A DNA stretch of 64,000 bases from Lates calcarifer (lineage: Eukaryota; Chordata; Actinopteri; Centropomidae), in assembly GCF_001640805.2 (NCBI RefSeq), contig NC_066853.1, positions 25,622,378-25,686,377 on the forward strand. The letters run 5' to 3'. The notes beneath the pieces are model-generated. The model was not told the origin of the DNA. It saw only the letters and a program-made list of their open reading frames with translations, and ran no database searches. Within the stretch, counting starts at the first letter, position 1. Every line of letters begins with the position of its first letter. The translations under genes were made by a program, and so were the position numbers. Shown here piece after piece: positions 1 through 11,700 of this stretch.

Positions 1-290
1 AGAAGTGTAAGAGAGCTGCTTTTTGCTGTAGCTATACTGAATTGGATGACGGACTTTAGACTAGATCCATCAAAGTGCAGGATTGCAGGAGTGTTAGACA
101 TAAAAAACACACTGCACGGCACTGGTTTTTATAACACATGTACATTAAAACATGCACTGCTGAAGCTCTTGAGACACTTACAGTAGATGCGGTTGGCTGG
201 TGTGCACTGCATGGACTAATTCATTTCAACTTCATTCTAGGCTGATTACTGAGATGATTCTAATTGTGTATGCTTTCTTAATGCACACAG

Positions 291-292
<2 letters not shown>

Positions 293-350
<58 letters not shown>

Positions 351-356
351 ACACAC
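293..356. repeat. (CA)n microsatellite
   Basis: Near-perfect CA dinucleotide run with one interruption (CACATACAC) close to its right end. Confidence 0.97.
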
Positions 357-489
357 TAGTCTGTGTTTACATGAAGTAATACTGCAAATTGGATGCATTT
401 TTTTCCAGCTTCAGAAGGCAGGCAGACTTTGGAGTAGGCAGCAATAAAAGAAAGTGAGTGCCTGCCTAGTGAATTACAAAGAACCTCCA

Positions 490-560
490 CTCTGTTGGAT
501 TAATGCAAATGCTGATCACTGCCTTAATTAATCTTTTCCTAATTCCCAATTAAGCCTGAG
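490..560. promoter_or_regulatory. candidate enhancer: POU octamer with homeodomain motifs
   Basis: A perfect octamer ATGCAAAT (503-510) is followed within 25 bases by TTAATTAA (524-531) and then CAATTAAG (about 548). The clustering of POU and homeodomain core sites is seen; enhancer function is inferred only. Confidence 0.3.
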
Positions 561-3500
561 ACTCACTTCGTCTGGCTTGTTGAAATGCACTTCCCCGAAT
601 ACCCAGCGGCCCTCAGGGCCGCCGGTCTCAAGAGCCTCACACCTCACTGCAGCCACATCAGCTCCTTTAGTTCAGTATTTTATCAGAGTCAGGTCACTTA
701 TTGGTCTCAATGTACAGACCTGCTGTTTAAGAAGACAGCAGTGACAGTTTCTGGTCTTTATCAGTATCTAACATTTTGTTATGTTCACCAAAACTACTAC
801 TAGTATCTACTAGTATCTCAGGGATTCTGTTGCAAAATAAATGTGTTTGAATGTGATTTTCAGAAATGTTTACAGGTAAATCACAGTCAAACCTTTGCCA
901 TCTGCCAGGAGCCAGATGGATAGAACCAGCCAGAACTATGTACCTCTGGATTAGCAGTATGCACAATATGACAATATGAATAAAATTTATAGACAGTAAG
1001 AGCACAGTTGCTTGGTCATGTATCAGCAGTTGCTGCAGAAAATTCTTTGCCCTAGAGTCTTTAATTCATCAGAAACATGAGCAGTTAACTCAGTTTGGAT
1101 GTATATCTAGTTAGATATTTTATGAGTTGTTATTTGAATGACTAACAAAATTATTATTGCCTGACGAGTCAGACTGCAGAAATGGTGATGAGATTGAATT
1201 TTGCTTTCCATTATTCTCTGCTGCTGTATGTTCATTGAGATTTTAGATGCAGATGTACCTGTTAGAGAGCAGTGATGAGTTCCAGCTCATCACTGCTTGA
1301 TGAAACTGAGGCTGCTGGCATCTGCTGGCAGCAGCATGTAGCTATAATGGGATAGAGACTGGAAACAGGCCAATAAAACACAGCACTGCCTGTTTGATGT
1401 GTCTCTGATAGTGCTTATGGTGAGTGGATGAGGAATATGAAGGAGCCCTGGATTTCATAACAGAGCAGGTGTTTGGATGAAATGTGAGCATTCAGTTGGT
1501 GATGATCTTCATTAGAACCTGACTGATACAGTACATTGTTGTCTGATTTTCACAGATCACAGATATATTCTATTGCTGAATATGTTTAGCAACAAGCTTT
1601 CAGAAGAATGGAACATGGAGTCTGGATGCAGTGGGAGTAGAGCTGAACAATTAATTAGAATATAACTGAAATGACAAGATGGCCAAGTGCAACATGCAAA
1701 TCACAGGAGCATCAATTTTTTGATGATAAAATGTGTCACAGCATATTATAAATGAAGCATTGTAGTGTTACAGAGATGTCATGTACATTCTCCAGATGTA
1801 AGGAAACATGTTTGTTTGATACAGACAGCAAAAATCACACCATAATCATTTCTATTTTTATTCTTCTTATTATTATTATTGTTATTTGTCCTTTGACATC
1901 ATTACACTTTTTAAACAACTTGTCAGAGCTGGAAAAGAAAAACAAACAGAAAACTCAGACCACAGATTCATTTTTATGACTAATAATGAAAATAAGACAA
2001 TAATGTTGTCTGATTATTATTCATGGTATGTTATGGAACTACATAAGTAATCAGCCATGTTATTGTTTTGTATATATGTTTGTAGGTACAGATACAGAAT
2101 TTCAGCTCCCACTATTACAATTACAATATTACATTTCCTAAAAACTTACTAAAATATAAAAAGATGAAAAACCCTTTAATTTCTGGCCTCCTCCTCCAAC
2201 AACTCCAAAATTGCCTTTTTCCCCCTATATTTGGGGTTTACAGGGTTTGGATAAGTTTCTCAAAAATTCATTCAATTGTCGTGATACAAGCTTGAACACA
2301 TCACACACTAAGTCATTTTAATTGTCATCTGGAGGTCTGACTCAAAGTTAGGGGTGTAAATGACAAGCTTCTTCATGACATGAAATTTTCATTGATTCAA
2401 TGGACAGTGATTCAGTGTTTGCCAGTGTCACAAAGTCTGCTACGATACCATTTCAATTCAACTCCTGAAAAACAAATATATCCTATTCATTATAAAGAGC
2501 CACGTTCTGATATACTGAACTTAAATTTTTTCACATTCTATAAAAGAAAACTGAATGAACATTAAATTCATATTTGTAGCATTAAAGCTGAGTATTTTGT
2601 GTGGAAGTGGAATGGCGTACACACAGCATGCCACTTGTCAGTTGACACGTCCTTTCTCCAAAATTCTAAATGTTTCCAGCCGCTGACTTATTCACCAGAG
2701 GAGAGACAATATCTTTACTGACTTTTTTCTAGCTGCTTGCCATGGTGCCGCTCGCTTTTCGTTTGGACGTGTGTACGCTCAGGTGGAGAAAGACGTGCTG
2801 GGGGATTTTCAACTGTGATAGTATACATTTTGTTCAGGTTGGATTAGTGAAGAAACACTGTTCAGACTGTTAAACTGAAGTACTTTTATTCCTGGGTTAA
2901 TGAACATGTTTCCAGCTTAGAAACGGTGAAGTCATTCAACTGTCGTCATCTGGGACACTTGTCAGAAAATGTTGTGTTTATGTCAAAAGACAAATATCAG
3001 ACAGTATTTTCTCCTTTTTTTAAAATCTTAGATTTTTTTTTTAATCTCAAATCCATTGTGCTTGTTTGGTGTGGTGTGTTCTCAACAGAAAAAAACACAA
3101 TGTTAAACATTAACATGAAAGCAGATCTTCATTACAGACAGCCTGGTCAGACAGTCTGTGTGCTGGACTTTAGATATGAACTATAACATATTCCCAGTAT
3201 GCCATACTCCCAGTCTCTATCATTCAGCTCTCAGTTTTTTTTTCCTGCAGCAGAGTTTGTTTCTGCTCTGTGCTCTAAGGAAGCTGGACAGCGATGGAGA
3301 CTCTGTCACTCCCTGCTCTCCAATGTATTTTATGTCTAGCACTCCTGTGACATTTGTAGTTAATTCCACACTCTTAATTGGAAAGCAGGCTTGTAAGCAG
3401 GAGCTTAGGCTATTAAAAGCAATGTTGTAGCATGGTGCATAGCTATTAATTGTAGTGCAGCCAAGGGGCCAGAAGGAGGCAGAGATGAATGAACAGTGAG

Positions 3501-3747
3501 GCTGAGAGAACACAGCACAGGGCAACTCTGAATTAATTACAGCTAACCTTGAACATTCAGTTGTCCCACAGGACAGAAACAATGATGCACTCTGTGTGTG
3601 TGTGTTTAAATGGCTGTTTGAGGGTTAAGACTTGGTTTCATGTTTCAGGTTAGAATTAGGTTTAGGGCTGAGGGGCTGGGGAATGCACCATGATGGGTCC
3701 CCACAAAGATAGATAGATAGAGAGAGAGCTTTAGTGTATGTACTGTT

Positions 3748-3821
3748 GATCGACCTGTCTGGGGTGTACCCTGCCACTCGCCCAATGTCAGCTGGGACTG
3801 GCTCCAGCTCCCCTGTGATTT
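3748..3821 (+). mobile_element. SINE 3' fragment (same family as 21893-22244)
   Basis: The sequence CCTGTCTGGGGTGTACCCTG, then CCAATGTCAGCTGGGACTGG, matches the 3' body of the tRNA-like SINE found complete at 21893. The 5' part is missing. Confidence 0.75.
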
Positions 3822-4225
3822 AAATTTCCTCCTGCATCATACGTCGTCAGGATCTGCATTTGCAAGTTAGATGCAACATCAAACCTACCATTCAAGACAT
3901 GAGTATGTTAAAAAAAACTCACAGACATAGCATTTTTATTAGCATTTTTATAAGTATTTTTAAGTATGATCAAGGGCAAGTTGTGGTAGGTTTTTCACTT
4001 TAAATGACACTTTTAGTATCAAAATTCTCAGTTCCTTCTGCTTTTCAGTCATAACAATCATAAGCAGCTCATTTTGTGAGTAATGAGTGGAAACTGTGTA
4101 TTTATAAGCCTGTATTTGTAATACATGAATGATCAAATCTCTACAGCATAGTTTCAAATGTTTTTCCAAGTCTGTCTTAATACAACTCTCATAGGTCCAT
4201 ATGTTCATAACAAGAGTTAACCTTT

Positions 4226-4345
4226 TATAGAATGTGAAACAGCTTTATTGGCCAAGTATGTCAACACATATGTGCACGCTCTCAAAGGACCTGTACACAG
4301 AGCAAAAGTAAAATAAGATATCTTTCATGTCAAAAAAAAAACAGT
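4226..4345 (-). mobile_element. possible LINE 3' tail fragment
   Basis: AGCTTTATTGGCCAAGTATG, followed by TCAACACATA, resembles the 3' end of fish L2-type LINEs read on the minus strand. It is short and diverged, and the right boundary is uncertain. Confidence 0.45.
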
Positions 4346-5586
4346 TTCCTGAGACTGAAGAACCAATAGATGAACCAATGCAGCAAAAATGAACCAATGT
4401 GATGTTTTCTTAACTTAAAAATGACTTAAATGGTTGTCAAAATAGTCACCTAATCAGTTAATCAATGACCTGTTGCAGCTCTACTTGTAGCTATAATACA
4501 CAGGGAAGAGCTGGACAACAAATTGTCTATATACTTGGTTGGACTGTTTATATAAACTGTATATGCAGAGTTGTAACACATGTTAATGTGTATAATAGAT
4601 GAGGAGTTGGTTTAATGTGTGTATATATTGAGAGTCTGCATCCAGTAAATACATTGTTAGACATTTGTATGACAATGAAAGAAACTGATGTACATGTTAC
4701 ACAATGTGTATATTACACTGCAATATACTCTGTATGTAGAGGTCTGTGGGGAATAGCAAAATAAGTAAACATTAAAAACTAGGATTTTCATCACAGCATA
4801 TGGTTTCCAAAGTCCAGACTGAATTTCTATTTTCATTATATGTATGTGTAAATTATGTGTAAAATCCTCAATGTCCAGTGGAAGTGATGGAGGACAAAAT
4901 CTAGAGTCCTCCGTCTGTGTAAAATACTTTCTTAAGTTCAGCTAAAGTTAGTGAAATGAAGTGTAGACCTTTGAAAGTTATAGTTGTCTTGGTACAAAAT
5001 TCTCTCACCACATTTACATGACAGCTTAGATTTTACCTATAAATCACCATGATCATCTACATATAGGTAACTTTTTCAGTGATGGGTGTTTCTCTCTGTT
5101 TGTTTGTTTGGGTTTTGGTTCTTTGGTCTAAAGGACATAGACATATTAGTACATTTTTCTGAAAATGGCCAGAGAACTGCCCGTGTAGTGAACAGTGTGG
5201 ACTGGCCAGAATCAGCTCAAAGTATGATAAAGTGAGTGTGTATCAAATTTACTAACTTAGCGCTAAATTACTCTTCAAGTGCTCTCTAAGTGTTTGATGT
5301 TAGTCTCTACTGCTGCTGAACCCAGTGTAGATTCCTCAGTAGCATTTCTACTTGGAAAAGCAAATAGCGCAGGTTGCCACTTCACCTCTCTTAACACACA
5401 TATACACACTACATACAGACAGGGTTTATTCAGGACAGGAGACGGAAAAAGTTTCTGTAATTCTCTGTGTGTCCTGGAAGCTGCAGCAGCAACACTCACT
5501 TTAAATATCTCATGAGCTTCTCCACTAAAGCATGAAAGCAAATGTAGTGGCTAAGAGCTTTACACTACCATGCTAAAGATACCTCA

Positions 5587-5589
<3 letters not shown>

Positions 5590-5618
<29 letters not shown>
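5590..5618. repeat. (GT)n microsatellite
   Basis: Uninterrupted TG run. Confidence 0.95.
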
Positions 5619-5621
<3 letters not shown>

Positions 5622-5697
5622 CGCAATTAGATCAGACACATGCAGAGCCTGATGGAGACAGAGTCTCAGCAACTCACACAACCCACTGGAGAGCAGA

Positions 5698-5700
<3 letters not shown>

Positions 5701-5742
<42 letters not shown>
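5701..5742. repeat. (CA)n microsatellite
   Basis: Uninterrupted CA run, about 80 bases after a TG run on the same strand. The pair could fold as an inverted repeat. Confidence 0.95.
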
Positions 5743-5747
<5 letters not shown>

Positions 5748-6919
5748 GGTCAGAGGTCACAGGAGTTTTGACTAGACTTTCCACTGGTGAGGCATCATGG
5801 GATTAGATCATATGTTTAACAGATTGCCTTCAGCCTTGATAGGGCCCCCCACCCCTCGCCCTCGTCTGAGAGCCTGCGGTCGGGCTGGGTGTTTACTCAT
5901 CCAGTCTGCGTGTCTGTGTTTAGATTAAAGGAATAAATTGCTGTATTAGAATGTGGGGTGGGCTGTTTGGAGCTCTGATGAGGTAGCTCATTGCTGGAGA
6001 CATGAGCATGGTGTTGAGTGATAGCAGACGTAGTTGGAGTGTGCGCATGTGTTAAAGCAATTTATTGTAACTTCAGAGTCTCAGAAGAGATGAGAGGACT
6101 CCAGAATGAGGCCTCCTGCAGAGTAACTGCTGGCATGGGAAGTAAAAATATTTAAGGATGAAATCCTGTGTCCTACTGAGGCAATTAGCAACAGTTTATA
6201 TGTGACTTCAGGTTTTTATGCCACATTAAGCTAAACTTCTGTGACTTATCTGTGATAGAAAACTCATCAGCTTTTCTGCTATATTAAATGCATCCTACTG
6301 CCTGTGCTAGGTGTGGAAGGATTTGACAAACATTTTGTTCTAATACTTAAGGTTAAGAGCTGTAACTAAAATAAATCGATTAGAGTCTTCTGGCTGCAGC
6401 AACAAGAGGTAAAGCAACTGATAGTCACCATCACTCATTCTGAAGACAAGTAGAGAGATGATATGGGAGTGTCACAGGGTTCTTTCTTAAACCTCCCAAA
6501 AATCCAAAAATGGTGGAGGGAAGAGGCGTCACAGGCGTAGTCAGAAGATAAACTGGTGCTCTGATTTCTTTATTTGCCGGCCTCCCAAAGTGCAAACAGT
6601 GATAACTTTTTACAGTGTGAAAATTAGTGGAAACCAAACAAACAAACAATGCAAAAAAAAAAAACATCAAGAAAAATTCAAGCTCAATAGAGTTCTTTAG
6701 TAACTCAGTAAACATGTGCCAGAAGTCGTTACCTCCTCTGCAACAAAACCAGGACTGGCTCCCCTGGGCCACAGCAGCACCTTATAACACCCCCCCCCGC
6801 CTCTAAAGGCTCCACAACACAGATATAAATTAAACAAAAATTAACTGTATTTTTATAAGTACAGTTCTTTGCATCCACAATGCATTGACCGGAAAATTAC
6901 AGATAAAATATATATTTCA

Positions 6920-7037
6920 AATTGGTCACATGACCCCGAAACCCCGCGAGAACATGGCATATAAGAGCGGCAAATGCTATTCCCCCGTTTCCCCCTCAAG
7001 CTCCGCAACCGGAGCGACTGATATGCCACCGGTGAGT
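6920..7037 (+). promoter_or_regulatory. promoter-like module with TATA box and 5' splice site
   Basis: Seen in order: inverted CCAAT (ATTGG, 6921-6925), CACATG E-box, TATA-like CATATAAGAG (6958-6967), a locally CpG-containing stretch and GATATGCCACCG followed by the donor GTGAGT (7032-7037). The spacing suits a core promoter and short first exon. Splicing the ATG of GATATGCC into exon A would not keep the fat3 frame, so if active it more likely belongs to a mobile element or non-coding transcript. Confidence 0.3.
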
Positions 7038-7174
7038 AACATGTTTAAATGTATGTTTAAAGAGACATAGAACTACAGGTGTGCAGCCCTGGTCGCTCTA
7101 CTTCAACAGGAATGGGAACATGACTGAATGATAGGAAAGTTTGTTAACTGGGGGAAACGGGATGGATCGGAAGT

Positions 7175-7208
7175 TTATGTGTGTGCGTGTATGTGTGTGT
7201 GTGTGTGC
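7175..7208. repeat. imperfect (TG)n
   Basis: TG-rich run with CG and AT interruptions. Confidence 0.9.
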
Positions 7209-8388
7209 CAGTACATGTGTGTGCCGCTCCGTCACAGGGAGACAAGGTGAGCAGATGTGTGACAGCAGGTATCCACTCACAACCAAGTGAAGCTTTAGTT
7301 AAAAAGACAGCGAAGCCTTCACAACAGATAGATTAAGTGGACTGAATATACTGAAGCAGTTACTAGGTATACTGTCAACATGCTTCTGAGGATGTTATCC
7401 TCAACACTCACTGTCCCGTCCAGACAGAAGTCCAACTGTTGGACCAAGCTTGGGTGGCATGGGTAGTAATTGTCAAAGACAACACACTGTGTTTCCTGAT
7501 TCTGAGATTATTCTATGCAGTTTCTTGTTTGCGTTGTTTCAACACAGCAGGAGTCACAGTGAGCAGAGGGTTTACAGTGGAGATGGCTTTGCTAGAGGCG
7601 TGGTAGTGAAAAGAGAAAATGATAAAAGTAATTTATGACATTTTAATTTCATTATTACTATTATCTGTAGCCACCATAGCCCCAACACTTTCAACAACCA
7701 AGAAGCACCAAAAAATAACCATCCAAATATCCAAGAACAAATACATAAATAAAAAATCTCTTTATCCTTTTATCCTTGCTGATGTTTTGGTTTTATATTT
7801 CCAGGTTTTGTGATGTATTGGACAGAAGTGAAGTGTCAGATATGTGGCTACTCTGGATAATCCAGACCTTTCTTAGGAACAACTTTCTACCAGAGACATA
7901 CATACATACATAGAATGTTTTGAGAAAATGTCCTGTAAGGACTCACCTTCAGGTTAAAGCGGCAGCTCTTGAGCATGTTAAAGTACATTGTGTTAATAGT
8001 GAAAACTGTGGTTATACTACAGGCTATATGATGTGTTGGTGCACTGCCGTGGCAGTGTGTTTATGATGAAACATCCTCAAGCTATTTCTCTCTCTGTGAT
8101 CTCTCACTATTTCACCTCTTGTTGTGTTGAGGACTTCTGACATTAGAAGGAAATGACACAGAGAAATCTTTCTTTGCTCTGGCTGAAAATAGAAGTAACT
8201 GTCTGAACTGCTGCAGTAAAAAACAGTCTTGACATTTCTTTGTGTACATTTTTTTTTAATACTATTACAGCCAGTTCTTTACTTACTCCAAGCCATGTCT
8301 GTATAATGAGAAAAGACACAGACAAATATAGTGTAAACAGAATAAATAAACTGAAAGCATTTGCTCTTTTTGTCTCTTCATCCACCAG

Positions 8389-8715
8389 GGGTGATCTACA
8401 CCACCGACATGTTGGACCGAGAGACCAAGGACTCGTATTGGCTAACAGTTTATGCCAGCGACCACGGTGTGGTTCCCCAATTTGCCACTATCGAGGTGTT
8501 CGTCCAGGTGGAGGATGTTAACGACAACGCCCCGCTGACCTCAGAGCCAATGTACCGGCCCTCAGTGCCCGAGAACTCTCCACGTGATGTTTCTGTAATC
8601 CAGATTCAGGCCCAGGACCCTGATGCCACACCCCCTGCCGCTGCTGTTGACAGGCTCAGCTACCGCATCATCAGCGGAAATCCACAGAACTTCTTCACCA
8701 TCAACGCTCGCACTG
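8389..8715 (+). CDS. fat3: fat3 exon A: end of one cadherin repeat, most of the next
   Basis: The acceptor follows a pyrimidine stretch ending TCCACCAG and the donor is GTGAGT; phase 1 in, phase 1 out. It encodes [15 protein letters not shown], the linker [10 protein letters not shown] and then a new repeat opening with [10 protein letters not shown]. The loop after DPD reads [11 protein letters not shown], a Pro/Ala-rich stretch that looks about four residues longer than the mammalian FAT loop I recall. This is the first exon in the window; the preceding giant first coding exon must lie upstream of position 1. Confidence 0.92.
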
Positions 8716-11700
8716 GTGAGTACTGGTGTGTGTGTGTGTGTGTGTGTCTGTGTGAGTGGAAAAGGCGCTGTTGTGTCTCATGTTGAGCAGAGAACAGACT
8801 GAAAAACACTGAGTCCATGAGTCCATAATTCCCTCTTTAAGTTTGTGCCTCTGTCATAAGTAGCGAATGTGTCAGATGAAAGTTTTGAAGGAGTACCTGG
8901 TTACAGGGAGCTTCGGTGACTGGGATAGAAGCTAGAACTTAAACCAGGTGGTTTCCTCTGATCCAGCACAGTTCTCCTGCACTCAATTTAAAATCAATGT
9001 TCAGTCTTAAATGCGCAGAATGTAATTCCTCTGCTCTGAATCAAAACAATAATAATAGACAGAGTTTAATGACCTTGTGAAGTAACATGGGATCATGGGA
9101 GTTGTTGTCTTCACCAGAGGATTTTCAGAGGAGCTGAATTATCTGCAGAGGTCTCTGTCTCTCCAAAGCAAACAGACCAAGTGATTAAAACCAGTAAAAC
9201 CACTGAGTAAAGCAGACACAGGTGACACTAGCTGAGCTACTGCTAACGGTTACTCTAGCTTGTTTCTTTGATAACTGAAAGTCCAGACATCTGATGACTG
9301 AAACCCTTCACTTATAAAGGATCAAAAAGTCTATGTTAGAAATGCAGCTTAAAACTGAATCAAAAGTCAACCACAATGCTTTGCATTTTGGAATAATGTA
9401 AATAAAGTACACAATTTTAATTTTAATGTGGAAAAGGTACAAATTCAAATTTTAAATCATACCTGCTTACACAAGTGTGGAGCAACAGAGAAGAGACAAT
9501 AGAGTGTAGTGGAAATCAACAGATTCTGACAGGCCTTTTTTCTTGGTTTTAATTTTAATTACCATGAATTCAGATCAGTGTATATGATGGCATAGTGACA
9601 TAAGAATGTGAGGCCTTCGGATTTCGCCTTTTATGGGCATTTTAATTTTTTCCTGGGGGGCAGCAGACAGACCTGAAGACTGAACTGAAACCTACAGAGA
9701 CTGGTCTCCACTCACCATGTCTTCACTAGCATACACATAGTTTTTAGTCTTAGCAGTCAGAAGAGAGCATACACTGAACCTGAGTAAATACAGAGACAAC
9801 ATCAGGGGACAGGTAGGCTATGATTACAGTTACACCAGACAACAGTTGAAATCCTGTGAGAACACAAATTCAAGCATGTTCCATTACCAAAACAGAAAAG
9901 GTTCTGTGGCAGCATACGTTGCCATGGTGATCAGCTCTGGTTAAAAGTGAGCTGGCTTCGTGATACCAGTTAATCCTAAACATATCTGGATAACCCACTA
10001 ATCTCGCTTTGTGGAACAGGCATCACACAACATGTTGTATGACTCTATCAACATACAATTCTGTTGTCATGCCCATATCATATTCATGATATGCATCTCC
10101 ACCTTGACACATCACTCTAAAGTCACCCATAGGTGTTAAGATGAGATTGTGGCTGTGAAGGCTCATCACACAACTCAGTAAGACCTCAGGCCTGTATGGA
10201 AGGCTCTGCACTCTGTATCTTTCTTTAATCATTTGTTAAGGTTCATTTATTCAACAACAATAGCATGAAGACAAACATTTCTTACACATAAGGAAGAGAG
10301 TGAGACTCTTATTTTGATATTGTTAGATTATGTGACAAACAATATTTAATCTCTTCTAGTCCTGCATCATCAACAGTTCAATTTCTTTGTGACGTTTCAT
10401 CATTATTGCCAGGCAGTTGGGTGATGATAACACTAGGGTTCATACATCCAATTAGAGGTAGTAGCTGCCCTTATGTTGAGGGAAATGTTAGAATAATAGA
10501 ATCTGCAGAGTGTGTATGTGCGTGTGTGTGTGTTTTGAATGAAACAGAGGGGGTGAGGAGAGGGAGGAGAAATAACAACAGCAGCTGCAGCATCGTCTGG
10601 GAACATGAACACACACTTCCCCTCTGCATGCTGCCTCACACAGTTTGTTCTGCATAGGCTCATGGAGGAGAGAGGGGGAGATATAATTGGCTGCTGCTAT
10701 ATTTATCTTTTCTTCAGTCAAGATCCCGTTTGCTTTGAATTTGATAATATTCTGCCCATTTGTCTCAAGCTCCCTCTCTCTTTCTGCCTTTATTAAAGAG
10801 ATTCTTCCACTTCTCTTTTTTGTATCGTCATCTTTCATCTCCTCATGCCCTCTCTTTCTGTCATCCTCTCATACACGTTTACATAACTTTCTTCTTTCTT
10901 CTCTTAGCTGTTAGTCACATGTCTGTCTGTCTCAGTCTCGATGGCAGATGTTGAATATTTGATTTTGTTGTTCTGAAACATTGATGAGGGGCTGCAGATC
11001 ATCCATAAGCCCGTAGCACTCTTCCTCTCTGATTTTCATGGTTTTGTTGTTCTGTCCGTCTGCCTGACTGAGCCTCAGTGTATGAAACACAGCACGCTCC
11101 GTTTGAATGTTAGGTTTTTGTAACGACAGAGGTAGCTGACAGGCTGTGATTATGGAGATACTCTTAGAGCTTTTGCAAGACAAATTTTATAAACACACAT
11201 ATTATTGAGTTGGGTGCAGCTGCACTTAATTTTAATCAGTGCTGTCTACACACACTGCATGAGGCCTGGGGCATGTGTCACACTTAGAGGTAGCCTGTGG
11301 TTGATACACACTCCTGCCAGTGGTTTCACTCTAGAAGGTGTGGGCAGAGTTCAGGTTTGGTTCAGTCGCATCGTTTCAGCTGTGGCCTACTGTATGTATG
11401 AAGACCTGCATAATATGTTTGTGTTACAACAATCTTCCTACAGTCTCTATGAAAAGATGCCTTTTGTTGATCATATACAAGGAAATCAGGGTAAACAAGG
11501 AAACTGTGACCGTGGTAATCAGCTTATATTACTGTGCTGGGACTCAGGTCATGTTCAGACAGAAACATACAGCCCACATTCTACTTCACACTATTCCACT
11601 GATCTACAGGGGGCAGCAAGGCTCCAACACAGAGAGAGTGTGTGTGAACAGCCTAGGTTTGAATTTTATTAAGGAAAAATGACTTTACTGGTGAAAAAAT

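Larger units (their letters stand above)
1..8388 (+). other. fat3: intron upstream of the first visible fat3 exon
   Basis: No exon was recognised here on either strand. It holds CA/TG microsatellites, a SINE 3' fragment, a LINE-like tail, a POU/homeodomain motif cluster and a promoter-like module, all listed separately. The remainder is AT-rich sequence in which I see nothing further. Confidence 0.75.

Noticed and set aside
585..803. Small open frame starting MHFPEYPAALRAAG
   Set aside because: No family resemblance and no splice or translation context; ordinary chance frame in an intron.
6463..6773. Solo LTR on the minus strand (TG...CA ends, AATAAA inside, G-rich tract next to it)
   Set aside because: No matching target-site duplication, primer-binding site or second copy was found, so the call is not supported.
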